A DNA stretch of 64,000 bases from Metabacillus dongyingensis. GTDB lineage: Bacteria; Bacillota; Bacilli; Bacillales; Bacillaceae. The position numbers and the translations under genes are program-made. The notes beneath the pieces were generated by a model. That model was not told the DNA's origin. It was given only the letters and a program-made list of their open reading frames with translations, and searched no databases. Position 1 is the first letter of the stretch, and each line of letters opens with the position of its first letter. Location: positions 312,001 through 376,000 of the forward strand of contig NZ_CP082944.1 in assembly GCF_019933155.2 (NCBI RefSeq), given 5' to 3'. Shown piece after piece: positions 16,476-27,867 of the stretch.

Positions 16476-17878
16476 ATGAAGAGTGCGGAGTGTTTGGTAT
16501 TTGGGGACACTCCGAATCTCCGCAAATCACATATTACGGCTTGCATAGTCTGCAGCACCGCGGGCAAGAGGGTGCTGGAATTGTCTCGACTGACGGGAAG
16601 AAGCTGACTTGTGTAAAAGGCCAGGGCCTGATCACAGAAGTATTCAGCGGAGGCCGTTTGAATGATATTAAAGGAAAAGGAGCCATCGGCCACGTTCGCT
16701 ATGCGACGGCTGGGGGAGGCGGATTTGAAAATGTTCAGCCGCTTCTTTTCCGTTCTGAAAGCGGCGGCCTGGCTCTTGCTCATAATGGTAACTTAGTAAA
16801 TGCAAATGGCCTTAAGCATCAGCTTGAAAATCAGGGAAGTATTTTTCAGTCAACATCAGATACAGAAGTACTTGCTCACTTAATTAAGAGAAGCGGATAC
16901 TCCTCAATGAAGGATAAAATTAAAAATGCGCTGACGATGATCAAAGGAGCTTATGCCTTTTTAATCATGACGGAAACGGAAATGATGGTGGCGCTTGATC
17001 CGAACGGTCTTCGCCCATTATCTATCGGCATGCTTGGAGACTCTTATGTTGTCGCATCTGAAACATGTGCTTTTGACATTATCGGTGCCGAATATCTGCG
17101 TGAGGTTGAGCCCGGAGAGCTTTTAATCATCAATGATGAAGGACTTCAATCAGAGCGCTTTTCAATGAACGTTAACCGAGCGATCTGCAGCATGGAATAC
17201 ATTTATTTTTCAAGACCTGACAGCAACATCGACGGCATCAATGTTCATACAGCACGCAAAAACCTCGGAAAACGCATGGCAATTGAAGCGCCATTTGAAG
17301 CAGATGTTGTCACAGGTGTGCCGGATTCAAGTATTTCAGCAGCGATTGGGTATGCAGAAGCATCAGGTATTCCTTATGAACTTGGATTAATCAAAAACCG
17401 TTATGTCGGCAGAACGTTCATCCAGCCTTCTCAGTCTCTCAGAGAGCAAGGTGTAAAAATGAAGCTGTCTGCAGTAAGAGGCGTTGTTGAAGGTAAACGC
17501 GTTGTCATGGTTGATGACTCCATCGTGCGCGGTACTACGAGCCGCAGAATCGTCAATATGCTGAGAGATGCGGGAGCAACGGAAGTGCATGTCTGCATTA
17601 CGTCACCTCCGATCAGCAATCCGTGCTTCTACGGAATTGATACATCATCAACAGAAGAGTTGATTGCAGCAAGCCATTCAGTGGAAGAAATCCGCGAAAT
17701 TATTGGTGCTGACACGCTGACTTTCTTAAGTGTGGAAGGGCTGCTTGAAGGAATTGGACGCCCTTATGAAGGAGAGCGCCGCGGACAATGTTTAGCTTGT
17801 TTTACTGGTAAATATCCGACAGAAATTTATCCGGATACAGAATTGCCGCATGAAAAGGAAGAAGTGCTGACGAAATAA
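16451..17878 (+). CDS. purF: Amidophosphoribosyltransferase
   Basis: 475 residues. Committed first step of purine synthesis: PRPP plus glutamine to phosphoribosylamine. It begins with an 11-residue propeptide ([11 protein letters not shown]) that should be removed to expose the nucleophile Cys12. C-terminal phosphoribosyltransferase domain has the PRPP loop [13 protein letters not shown] (351-363). Four cysteines at 246, 392, 447 and 450 match the 4Fe-4S ligands of the B. subtilis oxygen-sensitive enzyme. Start at ATG 16451 after GAGAGGAG, inside purL. Family members are feedback-inhibited by AMP/GMP. Confidence 0.98.
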   Translation: MLAEIRGLNEECGVFGIWGHSESPQITYYGLHSLQHRGQEGAGIVSTDGKKLTCVKGQGLITEVFSGGRLNDIKGKGAIGHVRYATAGGGGFENVQPLLFRSESGGLALAHNGNLVNANGLKHQLENQGSIFQSTSDTEVLAHLIKRSGYSSMKDKIKNALTMIKGAYAFLIMTETEMMVALDPNGLRPLSIGMLGDSYVVASETCAFDIIGAEYLREVEPGELLIINDEGLQSERFSMNVNRAICSMEYIYFSRPDSNIDGINVHTARKNLGKRMAIEAPFEADVVTGVPDSSISAAIGYAEASGIPYELGLIKNRYVGRTFIQPSQSLREQGVKMKLSAVRGVVEGKRVVMVDDSIVRGTTSRRIVNMLRDAGATEVHVCITSPPISNPCFYGIDTSSTEELIAASHSVEEIREIIGADTLTFLSVEGLLEGIGRPYEGERRGQCLACFTGKYPTEIYPDTELPHEKEEVLTK

Positions 17879-17896
17879 GACCGGGGGGAATGTGTG

Positions 17897-18937
17897 ATGT
17901 CAAACGCATACAAGCAGGCAGGCGTTGATATAGAAGCAGGCTATGAAGCCGTTTCGCGAATGAAAAAGCATGTAGCTAAAACAATGAGAAAAGGCGTCAT
18001 GGGAAGCCTCGGCGGATTTGGCGGCATGTTCGATCTTTCAGAGCTGAATTACAAACAGCCGGTCCTCGTATCAGGTACAGATGGTGTAGGCACAAAGCTT
18101 AAGCTTGCATTCCTGATGGATCAGCATGATACGATCGGGATAGATGCAGTTGCGATGTGTGTAAATGATATTCTTGCACAGGGAGCAGAGCCATTATTCT
18201 TCCTCGACTATTTGGCGCTTGGAAAAGCAGAGCCTGTTAAGATCGAGCAGATCGTCAAAGGTGTCGCAGACGGCTGTGAGCAGTCAGGCTGTGCTTTGGT
18301 TGGCGGAGAAACAGCCGAAATGCCTGGTTTATATGACGGGGACGAATATGATATCGCAGGCTTTGCTGTTGGCGCTGTTGAAAAAGAAGAGATTGTCACA
18401 GGAGAGAATATCCGTGCAGGTCATGTATTAATCGGACTTTCCTCAAGCGGTTTGCACAGCAATGGCTTCTCATTGGTACGCAAAATTTTGCTTGAAGATA
18501 ACGGTCTTTCATTAAAAGAGAAAGTTGAACCGCTTCAGCACTCGCTTGGAGAGGAATTGCTCCGTCCGACAAAGATTTATGTGAAGCCTGTATTAGAAGT
18601 TTTGAAAAAGTATAAGGTAGATGGCATGGCCCACATTACGGGCGGCGGATTTATAGAAAACATCCCGAGAATGCTCCCTGAAGGATTAGGGGCTGAAATC
18701 GATTACGGCTCATGGCCGATTCCTCCTGTCTTTGATTTGCTTCAGGAAAAAGGGACGCTCAGCCAGGAAGAAATGTTTAACATCTTTAACATGGGCATCG
18801 GATTTGTATTAGCGGTTGATTATAAGCAGATGCACAATGTCATCAATGAGATTGAAAAGCATGGAGAGAAGGCTTATATTATCGGACGCGTGAAGGATGG
18901 CCAGGGCGTCACATTTGGCGGAGGCTCTCTCACATGA
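17897..18937 (+). CDS. purM: Phosphoribosylformylglycinamidine cyclo-ligase
   Basis: AIR synthetase, 346 residues as in B. subtilis. Closes the imidazole ring using [18 protein letters not shown] (35-49) and [13 protein letters not shown] are the nucleotide-binding loops of the PurM superfamily, and [17 protein letters not shown] is conserved in the C-terminal half. ATG 17897 is preceded by GGGGGG at 17883-17888; a GTG codon directly before it is a less likely start. The stop overlaps the ATG of purN. Confidence 0.98.
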   Translation: MSNAYKQAGVDIEAGYEAVSRMKKHVAKTMRKGVMGSLGGFGGMFDLSELNYKQPVLVSGTDGVGTKLKLAFLMDQHDTIGIDAVAMCVNDILAQGAEPLFFLDYLALGKAEPVKIEQIVKGVADGCEQSGCALVGGETAEMPGLYDGDEYDIAGFAVGAVEKEEIVTGENIRAGHVLIGLSSSGLHSNGFSLVRKILLEDNGLSLKEKVEPLQHSLGEELLRPTKIYVKPVLEVLKKYKVDGMAHITGGGFIENIPRMLPEGLGAEIDYGSWPIPPVFDLLQEKGTLSQEEMFNIFNMGIGFVLAVDYKQMHNVINEIEKHGEKAYIIGRVKDGQGVTFGGGSLT

Positions 18938-19515
18938 TGAAAATAGCGGTATTTGCTTCTGGAACGGGCTCAAATTTTCAGGCTATCATAGATGAAGTGA
19001 AGAGCGGAAGACTGGCAGCGGAAATTGCGCTTCTTGTTTGCGACAGACCGGGAGCAAAAGTCGCTGAACGCGCTGAAAAAGAAAACATCCCTGTCTTTCA
19101 GTTTTCACCGAAGGAATTTAAAAATAAGGAAGCATTTGAAACCATCATCCTAAATCAATTGAAGCAGTATAACGTTTCTTATGTAGTGCTCGCAGGATAT
19201 ATGAGGCTGATTGGAGATACCCTGCTCACTGCTTTTCCTGAGAATATCATCAATCTGCATCCTTCTTTGCTGCCGTCGTTTCCAGGCAAGGATGCGATCG
19301 GCCAGGCTTTTGACGCAGGAGTGAAAGTAACAGGGATTACGATTCACTTTGTAGATGCAGGCATGGATACTGGCCCGATTATTGCTCAAAAGGCGCTTGA
19401 AGTAGAAGAGTCTGACACTTTAGAAACGTTATCTGCAAAGATTCATAAGCTCGAGCACACATACTATCCGCACGTACTAAATACCCTTTTCCAAAAAAGA
19501 GAGCTAGAGGTGTAA
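18934..19515 (+). CDS. purN: Phosphoribosylglycinamide formyltransferase
   Basis: GAR transformylase of 193 residues using 10-formyl-tetrahydrofolate. Catalytic Asn107, His109 and Asp145 are in place ([11 protein letters not shown] and GMDTGPII), equivalent to E. coli N106/H108/D144. Phosphate loop ASGTGSNFQ at 8-16. Starts ATGATG at 18934; the first ATG overlaps the purM stop and either may be used. Confidence 0.98.
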   Translation: MMKIAVFASGTGSNFQAIIDEVKSGRLAAEIALLVCDRPGAKVAERAEKENIPVFQFSPKEFKNKEAFETIILNQLKQYNVSYVVLAGYMRLIGDTLLTAFPENIINLHPSLLPSFPGKDAIGQAFDAGVKVTGITIHFVDAGMDTGPIIAQKALEVEESDTLETLSAKIHKLEHTYYPHVLNTLFQKRELEV

Positions 19516-19518
19516 AGA

Positions 19519-21057
19519 ATGACAATCAAACGCGCACTTGTAAGTGTTTCAAATAAAGATGGCATCATTCCATTTGTAACAGAGCTTGTGGAACAAGGAA
19601 TCGAAGTCATTTCAACAGGCGGAACGAAAAGCCTGCTTCAGCAAAACGGCGTCAAAGTAACAGGGATCTCAGAAGTAACTGGATTTCCTGAAATCATGGA
19701 CGGCAGAGTGAAAACCCTGCATCCGAATATTCACGGCGGTCTGCTTGCTGTCCGCAGCAATCCGGATCACATGAAACAGCTTGAAGAAAACAGCATTTTG
19801 CCGATCGATCTTGTTGTCGTAAATCTTTACCCATTTAAAGAAACGATCTCAAAGCAGGACGTCACGTTTGATGATGCGATCGAAAACATCGATATCGGCG
19901 GACCGACCATGCTTCGTTCAGCGGCAAAAAATCACCAGGATGTTGCGGTTGTCGTTGATCCTGCTGACTACGCTGAAGTTCTGGAGCAGATCAAGAGCGA
20001 GAAGGAAGTTACAATTGCAACGAAGCAAAAGCTTGCTGCAAAAGTGTTCCGCCATACGGCTTCATATGACGCGCTTATCGCAGAATATTTAACGAATGCT
20101 GTAGGCGAAGAAGACCCTGAGACAGTGACTTATACATTTGAGAAAAAACAATCGCTTCGCTACGGGGAAAACCCTCACCAAAAAGCTACTTTTTACAAAA
20201 AGCCATTAGCAAGCAATGTTTCGATTGCAGAAGCGGAGCAGGTTCACGGCAAAGAGCTTTCTTACAACAACATTAAAGATGCAGATGCAGCTCTTCAAAT
20301 CGTAAGAGAATTTAAGCAGCCTGCAGCTGTGGCTGTAAAACACATGAATCCATGCGGAGTCGGAACAGGCGAAACGATTTTTGAAGCATTCACGCGTGCA
20401 TATGAAGCAGATCCAACTTCGATTTTCGGCGGAATCATCGCTTTAAATCATGAAGTGGATAAAGAAACAGCTCATAAATTACATGAAATCTTCCTGGAGA
20501 TTGTCATTGCTCCTTCTTTCGATAAAGAAGCATTAGAGATTTTGACTTCTAAGAAAAACTTAAGACTTCTTACATTAGATGTGTTAGGTGCTGAAAAACA
20601 GGATCAGCAAATCACTTCGATTCACGGCGGTCTGCTTGTTCAGGATGAAGATACGCTTTCTTTTGATGATGCGAAAATCACAATCCCTACAAAGCGTGAA
20701 CCAACTGAACAGGAGTGGGAAGACTTAAAGCTTGCATGGAAAGTCGTAAAACATGTGAAATCAAATGCAATCGTTCTTACGAAAAATCAGATGACAGTCG
20801 GTGTTGGTGCGGGTCAGATGAACCGTGTCGGTGCGGCGAAGATTGCGATTGAACAGGCAGGAGCTCATGCTGAAGGAAGTGCAATGGGATCTGATGCATT
20901 TTTCCCAATGAACGACACAGTTGAAGCAGCTGCAAAAGCAGGCGTAACAGCCATTATTCAGCCTGGCGGATCCATTAAGGATGAGGATTCCATCCAAAAA
21001 GCAGATGAATACGGCATTACGATGGTATTTACAGGAGTTAGACACTTTAAACATTAA
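19519..21057 (+). CDS. purH: Bifunctional AICAR transformylase / IMP cyclohydrolase
   Basis: 512 residues. Catalyses the last two steps to IMP. N-terminal MGS-like cyclohydrolase domain (about 1-195) with VSVSNKDG and STGGTKSL; C-terminal AICARFT domain with [19 protein letters not shown] (catalytic Lys-His region) and [11 protein letters not shown] 19519 lies 4 bases after the purN stop with AGAGGTG upstream. Standard length and order. Confidence 0.98.
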   Translation: MTIKRALVSVSNKDGIIPFVTELVEQGIEVISTGGTKSLLQQNGVKVTGISEVTGFPEIMDGRVKTLHPNIHGGLLAVRSNPDHMKQLEENSILPIDLVVVNLYPFKETISKQDVTFDDAIENIDIGGPTMLRSAAKNHQDVAVVVDPADYAEVLEQIKSEKEVTIATKQKLAAKVFRHTASYDALIAEYLTNAVGEEDPETVTYTFEKKQSLRYGENPHQKATFYKKPLASNVSIAEAEQVHGKELSYNNIKDADAALQIVREFKQPAAVAVKHMNPCGVGTGETIFEAFTRAYEADPTSIFGGIIALNHEVDKETAHKLHEIFLEIVIAPSFDKEALEILTSKKNLRLLTLDVLGAEKQDQQITSIHGGLLVQDEDTLSFDDAKITIPTKREPTEQEWEDLKLAWKVVKHVKSNAIVLTKNQMTVGVGAGQMNRVGAAKIAIEQAGAHAEGSAMGSDAFFPMNDTVEAAAKAGVTAIIQPGGSIKDEDSIQKADEYGITMVFTGVRHFKH

Positions 21058-22429
<1,372 letters not shown>

Positions 22430-22446
22430 GATGTTCACCCCTTAGC

Positions 22447-22478
22447 AGACTCTCCTGATGGCAGGAGAGTCTTTTTTT
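22447..22478 (+). terminator. pur operon terminator
   Basis: Perfect 11-bp stem AGACTCTCCTG / CAGGAGAGTCT, loop ATGG, then seven T. Placed 100 bases after purD, beyond the small minus-strand gene, whose promoter or leader it must overlap. Confidence 0.93.
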
Positions 22479-22581
22479 ATGGCGGCCGGGCACGTGGCTT
22501 CGGCTAAAAAAGCGTTTGTTTTAGCTAATAAAATCGATATTTCGTTATTAGACAAAACAATTGCTTAAGATTCTAAAATAC

Positions 22582-22695
22582 GGCTCAAATCCAAAAATGG
22601 ACTTGGCTAAATAAATCTCTAAAGCGGCTAGAAAAATCCGCAAACCGGCTAAATAAAGGTGGATTTTCGCTAGTTATAGGAAGATTTCGGCTAAA
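22582..22695. repeat. Degenerate 21-bp array
   Basis: The motif GGCTaaat recurs at 22605, 22626, 22647, (CGCTag) 22668 and 22689, exactly 21 bases apart, with a further GGCTcaaat at 22582. Between the motifs the sequence is AT-rich and diverged (aaatccrc-type). There is no open frame of note in the 22480-22750 gap. The period is about two helical turns. Function unknown. Confidence 0.6.
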
Positions 22696-22750
22696 TGATG
22701 ACTACCTTCTTGATTCGGGTATGGCATTAAGTACCTTAAACAACGCTGTC

Positions 22751-22842
22751 AGAACGGATCAAGACAGTAAAGGCAAATAGCGCCTTTTCTGTCGGATCCT
22801 TTTCTGCCATGCCCCGAGCTAAACGGGCGATTCCGCTTTTCT
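22751..22842 (+). repeat. Dispersed palindromic intergenic repeat, copy 2 (partial)
   Basis: Right-hand part of the repeat seen at 12450: hairpin GACAGTAAAGGC / GCGCCTTTTCTGTC (22763-22793), then GGATCCTTTTCTGCC and GAGCTAAACGGGCGATTCCG (22816-22835). The left arm with CCCAGCTCCTCGG is missing. Confidence 0.75.
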
Positions 22843-22844
22843 GG

Positions 22845-23087
22845 TCATGACGGATTATAAGTCTTATCCTCAAACTCTAAATCCTCTTTCCTGCATTCCT
22901 TATACATATACACCATCGGGCAGAATCTTAGAATGCCCTCTCCAACTTTCATTGCACCAAGCAGCATCATGAGCAGAAGAGAATCCTTCCACGGTTTTTT
23001 CGAATATTTTGCAGAAGCCCATGATAGTAAAAACAGTCCAATTGTAATTCGGATCAGTCCGTTTATAATGCCGATGTTCGGTTTCAC
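22845..23087 (-). CDS. DUF2892 (YgaP-like) small membrane protein
   Basis: 80 residues. N-terminal MKPNIGIINGLIRITIG-type sequence is typical of DUF2892, a two-helix membrane domain also found in the rhodanese YgaP. Membrane segments at about residues 8-24 and 36-55, then a FCPMVYMYKE turn and an acidic tail. Start chosen at GTG 23087 because AGGAGG stands 9 bases upstream; an ATG at 23105 has no ribosome site and would put AGGAGG inside the gene. Divergent from yerA across a 101-base region holding two palindromes. Function unknown. Confidence 0.8.
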   Translation of the reverse strand: MKPNIGIINGLIRITIGLFLLSWASAKYSKKPWKDSLLLMMLLGAMKVGEGILRFCPMVYMYKECRKEDLEFEDKTYNPS

Positions 23088-23116
23088 TAATAAGTTCCTC
23101 CTCATTTTTGAAAATA

Positions 23117-23160
23117 CAGTAAATCTTTACTGCGTTAAACGGTTACATATGTTAACATAT
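23117..23160. promoter_or_regulatory. Two palindromes between the DUF2892 gene and yerA
   Basis: CAGTAAA-TC-TTTACTG (23117-23132) and the perfect 14-mer ATATGTTAACATAT (23147-23160). The second falls between a possible yerA -35 (TTACAT, 23143) and -10 (TATGAA, 23165). Both look like dimeric repressor sites; the regulator is unknown. Confidence 0.45.
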
Positions 23161-23188
23161 AAGGTATGAAATATAGGGAGGGTCTGAA

Positions 23189-24928
23189 ATGCCCAAGTTG
23201 CATGCACAATGGAAAGTCCGGCAGATCAGGCATCACATACAAGCGGCCTCAGGGCATAAGCCTCCAGCTCTTGTATTAAAAAATGGGATGTACTTGAATT
23301 CTTATCTGAAACGATGGATCAAAGCCAACATCTGGATTTCAGATGACCGGATTGTTTATATTGGAGATAAGCTTCCTGCCGGCGGGCAATCGGAAATCGC
23401 CGATTGCGAAGATCGTTTTATTGTACCGGGTTATATTGAACCTCATGCTCACCCATTTCAACTTTATAATCCCCATTCTTTTGGGAAGTATGTGTCACAG
23501 TACGGTACAACGACACTTATATGCGACAATTTATTTTTGCTTTTTCAGTCCGATAAAAAGAAAGCGCTTACTTTAATTCATGAATTAAATCAGCTTCCTT
23601 TGCAGTATTATTGGTGGAGCCGTTTTGATCTTCAGACTGAAGTTCCCAATGAACATGAATATTTATCTCTCGATTTTATGAAAAAATGGATGGAAAATGA
23701 ATATGTTATTCAAGGCGGAGAATTAACAGGGTGGCCTAAGCTGCTTTCGGATGATGATTTGATGCTGTCCTGGATGGTTGAGATGAAAATGAAAGGAAAG
23801 CGGATCGAAGGACATTTTCCCGGAGCATCGGCAAACACTCTGAATAAAATGAAATTATTCGGGGCCGACTGCGATCACGAAGCGATGACAGGAGATGATG
23901 TTTTAGAGCGGTTAATGCTCGGCTATACTGTTTCACTCAGACATTCCTCGATCCGGCCTGATTTGCCGCAGCTGCTTGATGGCATCCGTGAAAAAGAGAT
24001 TCGCCACTACGAACATTTCTTTTTCACTACCGACGGGGCAACGCCGCATTTTTATAAAAACGGAATGATGGATTCCATGATCAAAATGGCCATTGAGCGG
24101 GATATTCCGGCAATTGATGCTTATCATATGGCAAGCTTTAATCCTGCCAAATATTACCGCATGGAAGATGTAACAGGCGTTGTAGCTTCAGGGCGTTTGG
24201 CTAACCTGAATATTTTGGAATCAGCCGAAAATCCATCCCCTGTTGCTGTGCTTTCAAAGGGAAAGTGGCTGAGAAAAGACGGCTTGCCGACTGAATGCTT
24301 TGGAGATCTAAATTGGCAAAAAGCCGGGTTCGGAAAACTGAAGATCGAATGGTCCTTGTCCTATGATGACCTTCAGTTTTCAATGCCGCTAGGCCTTCAA
24401 ATGAAGAATGATGTGATTATGGAACCGTACAGCATCACCATCGACAATTCATTTGACGAGCTGGGCAGCCATCATGATGAGTGCTTTCTTGCTTTGATTG
24501 ATAAGAAAGGCAAATGGCGCATCAGCACAATGCTCAAGGGCTTTGCCGCATCGCTCGGCGGTCTGGCAAGTTCTTATTCAACAACAGGCGATATTATTTT
24601 GATTGGGAAAAGCAAGCATGATATGATCACAGCATTTAATAGGATGAAGGAGCTTGGAGGCGGAATTGTCCTTGCAGAAAAGGGGAAAGTTGTGCATGAA
24701 ATACCCCTTGAACTTTGCGGCGGAGCATCAGCTGAAGAGTTTAGTTTAGTTGTTCAACAAGAGGAAAGATTTAAGCACCTGCTGAAAGAGAGAGGATATA
24801 CACAAGGGGATCCGGTTTATTCCCTTTTTTTCCTATCATCCACCCATTTGCCGTATATAAGGATTACTCCAGTCGGCATCTATGATGTGCTTAAAAAAAT
24901 AATACTCTTTCCATCGATAATGCGTTAA
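23189..24928 (+). CDS. yerA: Adenine deaminase-related amidohydrolase YerA
   Basis: 579 residues, amidohydrolase superfamily, matching B. subtilis YerA in position and length. The metal-binding HxH is in IEPHAHP (His86, His88); IEGHFPGA supplies another conserved His, and FFFTTDGATPH carries the late Asp. The N-terminal beta-sandwich contains VLKNGMYLN. Adenine deaminases convert adenine to hypoxanthine, feeding purine salvage, which fits its place after the pur operon; YerA itself has diverged and its substrate is not certain. ATG 23189 follows AGGGAGGG. Confidence 0.88.
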   Translation: MPKLHAQWKVRQIRHHIQAASGHKPPALVLKNGMYLNSYLKRWIKANIWISDDRIVYIGDKLPAGGQSEIADCEDRFIVPGYIEPHAHPFQLYNPHSFGKYVSQYGTTTLICDNLFLLFQSDKKKALTLIHELNQLPLQYYWWSRFDLQTEVPNEHEYLSLDFMKKWMENEYVIQGGELTGWPKLLSDDDLMLSWMVEMKMKGKRIEGHFPGASANTLNKMKLFGADCDHEAMTGDDVLERLMLGYTVSLRHSSIRPDLPQLLDGIREKEIRHYEHFFFTTDGATPHFYKNGMMDSMIKMAIERDIPAIDAYHMASFNPAKYYRMEDVTGVVASGRLANLNILESAENPSPVAVLSKGKWLRKDGLPTECFGDLNWQKAGFGKLKIEWSLSYDDLQFSMPLGLQMKNDVIMEPYSITIDNSFDELGSHHDECFLALIDKKGKWRISTMLKGFAASLGGLASSYSTTGDIILIGKSKHDMITAFNRMKELGGGIVLAEKGKVVHEIPLELCGGASAEEFSLVVQQEERFKHLLKERGYTQGDPVYSLFFLSSTHLPYIRITPVGIYDVLKKIILFPSIMR

Positions 24929-24957
24929 AATATAAAAGTAAGCAGAAGGTGTCAATC

Positions 24958-25992
24958 ATGAAAAACAACATGAAGAATATACAACGGCTGTTCATGGCCT
25001 TGCTCCTGCTCGCCATGTGTACGGCTTGTAACAAAGAAGAAGAGAGCAGCCCCCAAAAAACGGATGATGTAAAAGAGGAAGAAACATCTGCTCCTAGTGA
25101 AGAGCGAAACATCTATCCATTAACAGGTCTGCGCTCTGATGAAAAAGAAGGACAGCGTGCCTTTGCAGTGATGATCAACAATCATCCGGCAGCCCGTCCG
25201 CAGTCTGGACTTCAACAGGCTGATATTGTATACGAGGTTTTATCGGAAGGGAACATTACCAGGTTCCTGGCTATTTATCAAAGCAATCAGCCAGCAGCAA
25301 TCGGTCCTGTCAGAAGCGCAAGAGAATATTATGTTGACTTAAGCACCGGCTATGATGCCGTCTTTATTAGCCACGGCTGGAGTCCGCAGGCTAAAGAAAC
25401 TCTTGAAAATGGAAAACTTGACTATTTGAATGGCTTGTTTTATGACGGCACACTCTTTTGGAGAGCTGACTTCAGAAAAGCGCCGCACAATTCTTATATT
25501 TCAGCTGAAAATATTAAAGAAGGTGCAGAGCTTAACAGAATTGACCTGCAGAAGCAGCCAAAACCGCTGCCATTTGCTGACACAAAAGAAACTCCTAAAG
25601 GTGATTCAGGTTTAGAAGCTATTGTCCGCTACGATCAGTCAGATGTGTGGAATTCAGAATATAAATACGACAAACAAACAGAGAAATACTTACGATATAG
25701 CAACAACGAACAAACGAAAGACCTGGAAACAGGAGAAGCCATTGCAGTTAATAATTTATTTATCGCTGAAATGAAGCATCAAACGATTGACGACTATGGA
25801 AGAAGAGCGATTGACTTAACATCCGGAGGCAAAGGAATCCTGCTGCAAAAAGGCGTCAGCCGCCAGGTGGAATGGCGCAATATTGACGGAAGAATCCTCC
25901 CTTACTTAAACGGAAAACCGATCGGATTTGTACCGGGAAAGACCTGGATTAACATAGTGCCTGCTCTAGAAAATCACGTTTCACTCCACTAA
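24958..25992 (+). CDS. yerB: DUF3048 lipoprotein YerB
   Basis: 344 residues, like B. subtilis YerB. N-terminal signal peptide (basic start, hydrophobic 10-20) with CTAC as the probable lipobox, Cys24 being lipidated; the -3 residue is Cys rather than the usual Leu, which is slightly odd. A Glu/Lys-rich linker (to about 48) leads to the two DUF3048 domains with NHPAARPQSGL, GPVRSAREYYVDLS and FRKAPHNSY motifs. Start at ATG 24958, 6 bases after AGAAGGTG; the GTG at 24949 overlaps that site. Extracytoplasmic, function unknown. Probably transcribed together with yerC. Confidence 0.9.
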   Translation: MKNNMKNIQRLFMALLLLAMCTACNKEEESSPQKTDDVKEEETSAPSEERNIYPLTGLRSDEKEGQRAFAVMINNHPAARPQSGLQQADIVYEVLSEGNITRFLAIYQSNQPAAIGPVRSAREYYVDLSTGYDAVFISHGWSPQAKETLENGKLDYLNGLFYDGTLFWRADFRKAPHNSYISAENIKEGAELNRIDLQKQPKPLPFADTKETPKGDSGLEAIVRYDQSDVWNSEYKYDKQTEKYLRYSNNEQTKDLETGEAIAVNNLFIAEMKHQTIDDYGRRAIDLTSGGKGILLQKGVSRQVEWRNIDGRILPYLNGKPIGFVPGKTWINIVPALENHVSLH

Positions 25993-26015
25993 TTTTCATA
26001 AAAGGAGAATTTAAG

Positions 26016-26324
26016 ATGCAAATTGAAAAATTACGGGGAAAAGAACTCGACCAACTATTTGAATCTGTTTTATCACTAAAAAACCTTGAAGAATGCTATC
26101 GGTTCTTCGATGATCTGTGCACAGTGAACGAAATCCAGTCACTTGCCCAGCGTTTAGAAGTGGCACGCATGCTGCGCGAAGGTTTTACCTATCACAAAAT
26201 TGAAACAGAAACAGGTGCCAGCACGGCAACCATTTCACGCGTAAAACGCTGCCTGAACTATGGCAACGACGCCTACACAATGGCGCTTGAACGCATTCAA
26301 ACGCAGGAAACAAAGGAGTCTTGA
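26016..26324 (+). CDS. yerC: YerC/YecD family TrpR-like DNA-binding protein
   Basis: 102 residues. TrpR superfamily helical protein; the C-terminal helix-turn-helix is visible as LREGFTYHKIETETGASTAT followed by ISRVKRCLNYG. Homologous to B. subtilis YerC, whose target is not firmly known. ATG 26016 is preceded by AAAGGAGA. It lies 23 bases after yerB and ends in a very strong hairpin. Confidence 0.9.
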   Translation: MQIEKLRGKELDQLFESVLSLKNLEECYRFFDDLCTVNEIQSLAQRLEVARMLREGFTYHKIETETGASTATISRVKRCLNYGNDAYTMALERIQTQETKES

Positions 26325-26352
26325 TTTGACGGGATTCGATTAGAAATGAATA

Positions 26353-26403
26353 CGAAATAATAAAAGGATAAAATCACAATGATTTTATCCTTTTATTATT
26401 TCG
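26353..26403. terminator. 23-bp perfect hairpin after yerC
   Basis: CGAAATAATAAAAGGATAAA at 26353 begins a 23-base arm that is exactly repeated in inverse at 26381-26403, with a 5-base loop ACAAT. The AT-rich outer part gives A/T tracts on both sides, so it could terminate in either direction. The stem is unusually long and free of mismatches. Confidence 0.75.
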
Positions 26404-26406
26404 TTA

Positions 26407-26613
26407 AGGCACTTCACCGTTTTTGTTGCCAATGTGAAATTGAGAATATTCCGCGCTTATGTTAAAGATGGCATTCTGAAAAATGAGTTGAATCTAGAAG
26501 AAGTCTCATTAACCAGAAATGCTGTCCGAATAACGATTTCAAGGAAAATTGAGAGTAAGCTTACAAGAATATTCAAAATGAATCCCTCCACATTGCAGGA
26601 TCGTGTTAAATGA
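26407..26613 (+). other. Possible gene remnant
   Basis: A 68-codon open stretch with no good start or ribosome site, whose translation contains RAYVKDGILKNELNLEEVS and KLTRIFKMNPSTLQDRVK before TGA at 26611. It looks protein-like and is confined between the yerC hairpin and the minus-strand DUF3231 gene, so it may be the 3' end of a decayed gene. Family not recognised. Otherwise the gap to 26695 is empty. Confidence 0.25.
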
Positions 26614-26695
26614 ACGAACACATTGCATATTATTTATCTGATGATAAAACTTATTCTTCATATATGATGAGATGCGGTGCCTGCTTATTCGTCAT

Positions 26696-27685
26696 TCAAG
26701 TCCTGTTTCCCATTTGAGGCGGTTCTTCCATCCAGCCATTTTTAATCATAATTTTTATTCCTTCATTGGCGTAGACGTAAATATCTTTTCCTATCAATGC
26801 TGTTTTCATGGATATATCATTTCTTAAACTGAAAATGGAACCAAAACTGCTTCCTACAAGCCCAAACCCATTAAGAAGATAAATACAGAACATCATTAGC
26901 TTTTCAGAAAATGGAGGGATTGTCGAATCAGTTACTGTACTCCCCGAAGAAGCTGAGAACTGAACATTGCTTTCTAGGAGAATTTCTTCGAAAGTTTTTA
27001 TTTGTTTCTTGGCAAGTTCTTTTCCTTTTACAAAATATTGTCTAACTTCTTTGTTTTTAGCACATTGTGCAAAACCGGTTACAAGCTGCATGCCAATATG
27101 ATTTGTTTCGATTCCGTGATGGAGATTGCCTATTTCAATGTCGTTTAAAGCCCGATTTTCACCAAAGAAACGAAATCCGTTCAAATAGTTTTTACTTTTT
27201 ATAAATTCCGTTGATTTCGGCATGGTCACTTTTGGCGGCAGAGTAAGAATGCCATTATTAAGTAAATAATGGGTAGCCAGTTTATAAACCTTTTGCGTAG
27301 TAGTCGTTAATCCTTCATAAATGGTCATTACATCTTCACGGTATGCCATATTCATGTTAAGGGTGTACATACCCATGCTGATTTCTTTTAAAATACGAAG
27401 AAACATAATATCAAATCCATTGTCGTAAAGCTTTGGAGCTTCTAAGTTTACATCTTCTTTAGTAAATCCATTAGGAATGACTACACCTTCCTGTTCAAAA
27501 ATGTCTTCGATTTTGATTACATAATGATTGAGTTCCTGCCATAAACCTCCCATAATATTTAAGGCTTGCTGATCATCAGCTTTTTCCATGAAATATTCTA
27601 ATATTCTAAGAATCAGTGTTTTTTCCTGGTAGGTTAGCCACAGTGTACCGAGCTCAGATGAGCAAATAGGATTTTTTCCATTCAA
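26696..27685 (-). CDS. DUF3231 protein with internal duplication
   Basis: 329 residues of the DUF3231 family, predicted ferritin-like or CotF-like four-helix bundles common in spore formers. Two related halves: about 8-150 (from SELGTLWLTYQEK to LLNNGILTLPPKV) and 183-320 (from IEIGNLHHGIETNH to IMIKNGWMEEPP). TTG start at 27685 is supported by GGAGG 8 bases upstream. It lies alone between yerC and pcrB, reading against its neighbours, in the place where B. subtilis carries yerD/yerE, so it is probably a lineage-specific insertion. Function unknown; a coat or sporulation role is only a guess. Confidence 0.8.
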   Translation of the reverse strand: MNGKNPICSSELGTLWLTYQEKTLILRILEYFMEKADDQQALNIMGGLWQELNHYVIKIEDIFEQEGVVIPNGFTKEDVNLEAPKLYDNGFDIMFLRILKEISMGMYTLNMNMAYREDVMTIYEGLTTTTQKVYKLATHYLLNNGILTLPPKVTMPKSTEFIKSKNYLNGFRFFGENRALNDIEIGNLHHGIETNHIGMQLVTGFAQCAKNKEVRQYFVKGKELAKKQIKTFEEILLESNVQFSASSGSTVTDSTIPPFSEKLMMFCIYLLNGFGLVGSSFGSIFSLRNDISMKTALIGKDIYVYANEGIKIMIKNGWMEEPPQMGNRT

Positions 27686-27825
27686 TGTTTTTTCCTCCGT
27701 TTTTTTAAATTATTATCTTCAAAATAGTTTTGAATTATGAATTAAGCCACTTTTAAAACGAACTCGTGAACAGATTGTCAAAACCTTCATAGCACCTGTG
27801 CGTTTTTTGCAGGACGTTAATTTGA

Positions 27826-27831
27826 TATAAT
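27826..27831 (+). promoter_or_regulatory. Probable pcrB -10 element
   Basis: A consensus TATAAT 36 bases upstream of pcrB. No good -35 at normal spacing (a T6 run is 17 bases upstream), so the promoter call is partial. Confidence 0.4.
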
Positions 27832-27867
27832 GTTTCAGGTGGAACCCGATTGTTAGGAGGAAAGACC

